NCBI GenBank assembly: GCA_007129405.1
Contig: SKVN01000072.1
Location: 1 to 42,760, forward strand
DNA: 42,760 bases
From: Kiritimatiellia bacterium
Lineage (GTDB): Bacteria; Verrucomicrobiota; Kiritimatiellia; UBA8416
Direction of reading: 5' to 3'
Shown here piece by piece: positions 39,381-42,760 of the stretch. A program made the translations under genes and the position numbers. The notes under the pieces are model-generated. The model saw nothing but the letters and a program-made list of their open reading frames with translations. It searched no databases and was not told the DNA's origin. The first letter of the stretch is position 1; each line of letters opens with the position of its first letter.

Positions 39381-39426
39381 AACATTCGTGAAAGTGCATC
39401 ATTGCGCTCCATATTTTCGTGGGTGA

Positions 39427-39639
39427 GTATGGAGTGCGGCGATCTGAATCGCCGCTTTGGGGGGCACGGAGTGCCGGGGGACGGTGATGGGCTTAGCGCG
39501 ATTGATGAATCGATGGTTTGCTATGAGTCGAGTAGGCTGTGGGGGGGCGCTCCGCTTGGATGAAAGCGGTGAGATCGCTTCGCTCGTCACCGCACTCCAT
39601 ATGGATTGGTGGTGGATATGGAGTGCGGCATCATTCTGA
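39427..39639. repeat. Intergenic modular palindromic repeat, copy B
   Basis: GCGGCGAT-CTGA-ATCGCCGC (39436-39455), GGCAC-GGA-GTGCC (39463-39475), opposed TATGGAGTGCGG copies at 39428 and 39590-39601, a further one at 39617. Confidence 0.87.
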
Positions 39640-39649
39640 CGCCAAACGC

Positions 39650-42646
39650 TTAGTTTAGAATAGTCTTGATGATTTGAGGCGAGAGCTCTTGTAGTGGCTT
39701 TTGGGTTGCGCCGTCTGCGTAAGCATAGAGACACTTGAGCAGTTGACGTGCTTCGGGATGTTTCTGTAAACCCATTACGTCTATTGTGCAGACAATCAAA
39801 CGGCCTTTGCCGACTTTTGCCTCGAGAATGAGGCCCAACTTATGATTGCGGTCGAAACCATCGATCACTTGTACGACCGGACGGAATTTGTGCGGTGTAT
39901 CATTCAGGATCATCGGGTCGCAATGCTTGACCAGTTGCCACCATTGCCAGTTGGAATGGAACTCCGTTGGAAAATCCTTGAAGAGTGGATGCTTCGGGTC
40001 GAGCAGAATTCCTTGTGTTCCTGGAAACTGCTTGCCATCCGGAGTTTTTTTGTTGCCTATACGGAACATGGGTGACCAGAATCCCGTCTGGAAAGCCATC
40101 CGAACGGTTCTCTTGAGAGCACCGGGTCTGGTCAAAAGCAGTACGGTTGCGCCTGCCTCCAAATCGGTTTGCACTTTGCGGTTCAGGCTCCGTGTAACCG
40201 TGACTCCTTTTGGTGCTGCAATGATATTCTGACCTTGAAGATTTTTCAAACCCTTAGCAGCGGCAAGGGATTGCCGCCCTCCATGTTCATATGACATTTT
40301 GGAGGGACGCAATCCTTTGCGTCCGCTACCAAGGTCTTGTTGTATCGTGATATCCGGGTATACCCAGATATCGTAGCTATTTTTGTACGGCGTGCCTGGA
40401 ATCGCAATTGTAACCTGTAGTTTCTCGGCTTTTTTAATGCCGCTGAGATCGGCGGAGAACAAATCGACATCGGTTACATTGCCTGTGGGAATGTCCATTG
40501 TGCGGGTCTGTCCCTTGGCAACGACTTTCTTGTTGGCTGTAATGGTCCAGGTCAGATGTTTCTGGATAAAATCTTTGGGGCCATAATGCGCAATGCGAAT
40601 GCGGCCATGGAAGGTTTCCGTATTGGTCCATGTGTATTTCGTCATCCAGAGTAGGGGCACCGTTTCGCAACAGAATGCTCGCCATGCTGCGGGGGAGATA
40701 AGGCCTTTTGAATCCATAAATGCGTCTAGAATGCCGACCAGAGCAGTACCTTGACCGCTGAAGTCCATGAGGTCGAGGAGATGAAATCCACCATGGCCGG
40801 CGGTTCGCAAGCAGGCCTCGATATCCTCGCGATGGCAAATTACAGATAGTGCGCCAGATGCCTTGAGAAAGTCCCGTGCTTGATTGAGCATTCCCGCGGC
40901 TTTGAGTCGTTCCCGGAATATTTCAAAATTGCGAGCACGTAAGACACCCGTGTACTTTTTGATTTCGCGATAGTCTGGGTATACTTCGAATTCACCATTT
41001 TCGTGGGTGATAACGGGAATCGGTACCCCTTGGATGGCTGAACCATATTCGACGGTTGTGGATGGGGCTTGGTGGTCAATGTGGAGATTCGATTCAAACG
41101 ATGCTCCCCGCACGGGACGTTTCCTGGATGTGCCACGTGTGACCCAGAAATCGTCTCCCTCCCGGCGGCCGATATCCCAATGGAAGTGCCCCGAGCCCAT
41201 GGCATACAAATGACGATTGTCAATCGAACGGAAGTGATCGCAAATACCCTTCATGACGCTCTCATCACCACCGAGTTCGTTGCCGAGCGTTAGCATCACA
41301 AATGAGGGGTGGTTGCCGTAGGCTTTCAGAATACGTTCTCCTTCTCGCAGCAGATAGGCGGTCCGGATGGCAGGGGGACCGCCATCGCCCTCCAGCTCGT
41401 CCAGCGTTTCATAAGCTTCTGCAGGGGGGCGATAATCCTTGTTGTCGGGGGCGGTGATTTCGCGTTTGTTGGGGAGCTCCGCCAACAGGTACATGCCTAG
41501 TTCATCTGCCGCTGCAAAAGCTGCTTCGGGTGGACACCAGGAGTGGAACCGGTAATGATTCAGTCCGTATGATTTGGCAATAGAAAGCAACCGCATCCAT
41601 TCTTGCTTTTCCATGGGGGCATATCCCGTAAGCGGGAAGATGGCACTGTCCACGCGCCCTCGCAGGTAGGTTGGGCGGCCGTTAATCACAAACTGACCGC
41701 GGTCCGTAGCAAAGTTGCGCAAGCCGCACACGACACTGCAAGTATCTTGCCGCCACGTGGCGACCGGCATGGCCTTTGTTTCCAGCGTGACGCGCAGCAA
41801 GGCTGGGTTGAACTCGTCCCAGCAACAAATGGAGTCGGGAATTCCGATGGTTGCTGCTGTTTGGGTGACGCGTTCCCGTAACAATGTGCCACTCTCTACC
41901 GCAGGAATTGCCGGGGCCTTCTTTCCTAAAAACTCGGCTTTCCAGATGAAGTCAGCAGCACCACTCCAGTTCGTTTCGTTGATGATTGTAGCTTTAACCT
42001 GAATTTTACGTTCTGCTGCGTTTGGATATGCTTGCAGACTCTGAATCCAGATGGGCTCCCTTGCGGTGAGGGTTATCTTCCCAAGGATTCCGTTCCAATT
42101 GGTTTGGGTACGCTCATCCACTTGGTGGCAGGGACCTACGGGAGGCAGTTTCGCGTTATCAATCAAAATGGTAATGGTATGCTTGCCGGGTGTCAGCAAT
42201 TTGGATAAATCGAATTCATGGGGGGTCGACAAGGAGTCATCACTACCGGTCCATTTTTCATCCACCCAGACCTGACTGTTTTTGGTGCGTTCCAGAAAAA
42301 GAAAGACTTTTTTGTTTTTCCATGCTGCCGGAATATCAACTTCCTGCTGATACCATGCGGGGCCGATCCAGCGGTACAAACGCGAAAGCCTATCGGCACA
42401 GGCTTCGTTCGTGACCTCGCCATAGCCGGCTTCATCGGTGGTTCCGGGGAGAGAGATGGTGTCGGGCAATTTCTTGTTGAACCAGCGCTGTTTAATGCCT
42501 TGGTTCTGTGGATCCAGTTTGAACCGCCATGTACCTGCGAGCGAAAGCGTGTTTTCAGAAGTAGCCATCCTAGTCGTCCTTTTACTATTTTGAGCAAAAA
42601 TACTATTGCAATAGCTGCATCCTAAACGGCATTGTTTATAACTCAA
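39650..42646 (-). CDS. Glycoside hydrolase family 2 (beta-galactosidase/beta-glucuronidase-like)
   Basis: SLAGTWRFKLDP start of sandwich domain, NHYRFHSWCPPEAAFAAADELGMYLLAELP, VMLTLGNELGG (acid/base NE). Real start probably about 42568 (MATSENTLSLAG). Confidence 0.92.
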   Translation of the reverse strand: MSYKQCRLGCSYCNSIFAQNSKRTTRMATSENTLSLAGTWRFKLDPQNQGIKQRWFNKKLPDTISLPGTTDEAGYGEVTNEACADRLSRLYRWIGPAWYQQEVDIPAAWKNKKVFLFLERTKNSQVWVDEKWTGSDDSLSTPHEFDLSKLLTPGKHTITILIDNAKLPPVGPCHQVDERTQTNWNGILGKITLTAREPIWIQSLQAYPNAAERKIQVKATIINETNWSGAADFIWKAEFLGKKAPAIPAVESGTLLRERVTQTAATIGIPDSICCWDEFNPALLRVTLETKAMPVATWRQDTCSVVCGLRNFATDRGQFVINGRPTYLRGRVDSAIFPLTGYAPMEKQEWMRLLSIAKSYGLNHYRFHSWCPPEAAFAAADELGMYLLAELPNKREITAPDNKDYRPPAEAYETLDELEGDGGPPAIRTAYLLREGERILKAYGNHPSFVMLTLGNELGGDESVMKGICDHFRSIDNRHLYAMGSGHFHWDIGRREGDDFWVTRGTSRKRPVRGASFESNLHIDHQAPSTTVEYGSAIQGVPIPVITHENGEFEVYPDYREIKKYTGVLRARNFEIFRERLKAAGMLNQARDFLKASGALSVICHREDIEACLRTAGHGGFHLLDLMDFSGQGTALVGILDAFMDSKGLISPAAWRAFCCETVPLLWMTKYTWTNTETFHGRIRIAHYGPKDFIQKHLTWTITANKKVVAKGQTRTMDIPTGNVTDVDLFSADLSGIKKAEKLQVTIAIPGTPYKNSYDIWVYPDITIQQDLGSGRKGLRPSKMSYEHGGRQSLAAAKGLKNLQGQNIIAAPKGVTVTRSLNRKVQTDLEAGATVLLLTRPGALKRTVRMAFQTGFWSPMFRIGNKKTPDGKQFPGTQGILLDPKHPLFKDFPTEFHSNWQWWQLVKHCDPMILNDTPHKFRPVVQVIDGFDRNHKLGLILEAKVGKGRLIVCTIDVMGLQKHPEARQLLKCLYAYADGATQKPLQELSPQIIKTILN

Positions 42647-42654
42647 CGATTTTT

Positions 42655-42760
42655 TCAGTCACTGCGTTGGGTGGTGCGCCTCGTCGCTTCGCTCCCCCCA
42701 AAGCGGTGCGGTCGCTATCGCTCGCCTGTCGCGCCGTAGCGTATTCGCGAAGGGGGAGCA
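42655..42760. repeat. Intergenic modular repeat, copy C (truncated by window end)
   Basis: Reverse complement CTACGGCGCGACAGGCGAGCGATAGCGACCGCACCGCTTTGGGGGGAGCGA aligns to CTACGGTGGCACAGGCGCGCGACAGCGATCTCGCCGCTTTGGAGGGAGCGA in copy A (8095-8145). Confidence 0.78.

Noticed and set aside
1-42760. CRISPR arrays, tRNA/rRNA genes, prophage or integrase genes
   Set aside because: No regularly spaced direct repeats, no recognisable tRNA cloverleaf or rRNA sequence, and no integrase, transposase or phage structural protein in the ORF list.

Overview
The window is a gene-dense bacterial chromosomal segment with about 33 confident protein-coding genes. I see no rRNA, no tRNA I can support, no CRISPR array and no intact transposase. 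Protein families (DUF6785/DUF6784-type membrane protein, DUF6288-like PDZ protein, SHD1-like domain, DUF1576-type membrane protein) hint at a PVC-group bacterium, possibly Kiritimatiellota; this is inference only. Layout: (i) 1-7.1 kb, a plus-strand run: TPR protein, Cys-rich YkgJ-like protein, nitrilase, DUF1576-type membrane protein plus small partner, QueG, CPA2 antiporter, EIIA/PII-like fusion; (ii) 7.1-15.4 kb: SHD1-PLD protein, MBL hydrolase, aminotransferase, MFS transporter, TonB receptor, ROK-like kinase; (iii) about 15.5-32.7 kb: a site-2-type protease, then a surface-glycan cluster (GT4s, two large polytopic proteins, flippase, UbiA-type prenyltransferase, NodB-type deacetylase, acyltransferase, SGNH hydrolase, methyltransferases); (iv) 33-42.6 kb: hybrid histidine kinase, PDZ/DUF6288-like secreted protein, DUF6785/6784-type membrane protein, GH2 enzyme. 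The most notable non-coding signal is a modular, palindromic, REPIN/MITE-like intergenic repeat at three loci (about 7.95-8.15, 39.43-39.64 and 42.66-42.76 kb). The most notable protein-level signals are the EIIA-PII-like fusion coupled to an antiporter and the SHD1-PLD fusion. All family calls are by motif reading from memory; no searches were run.
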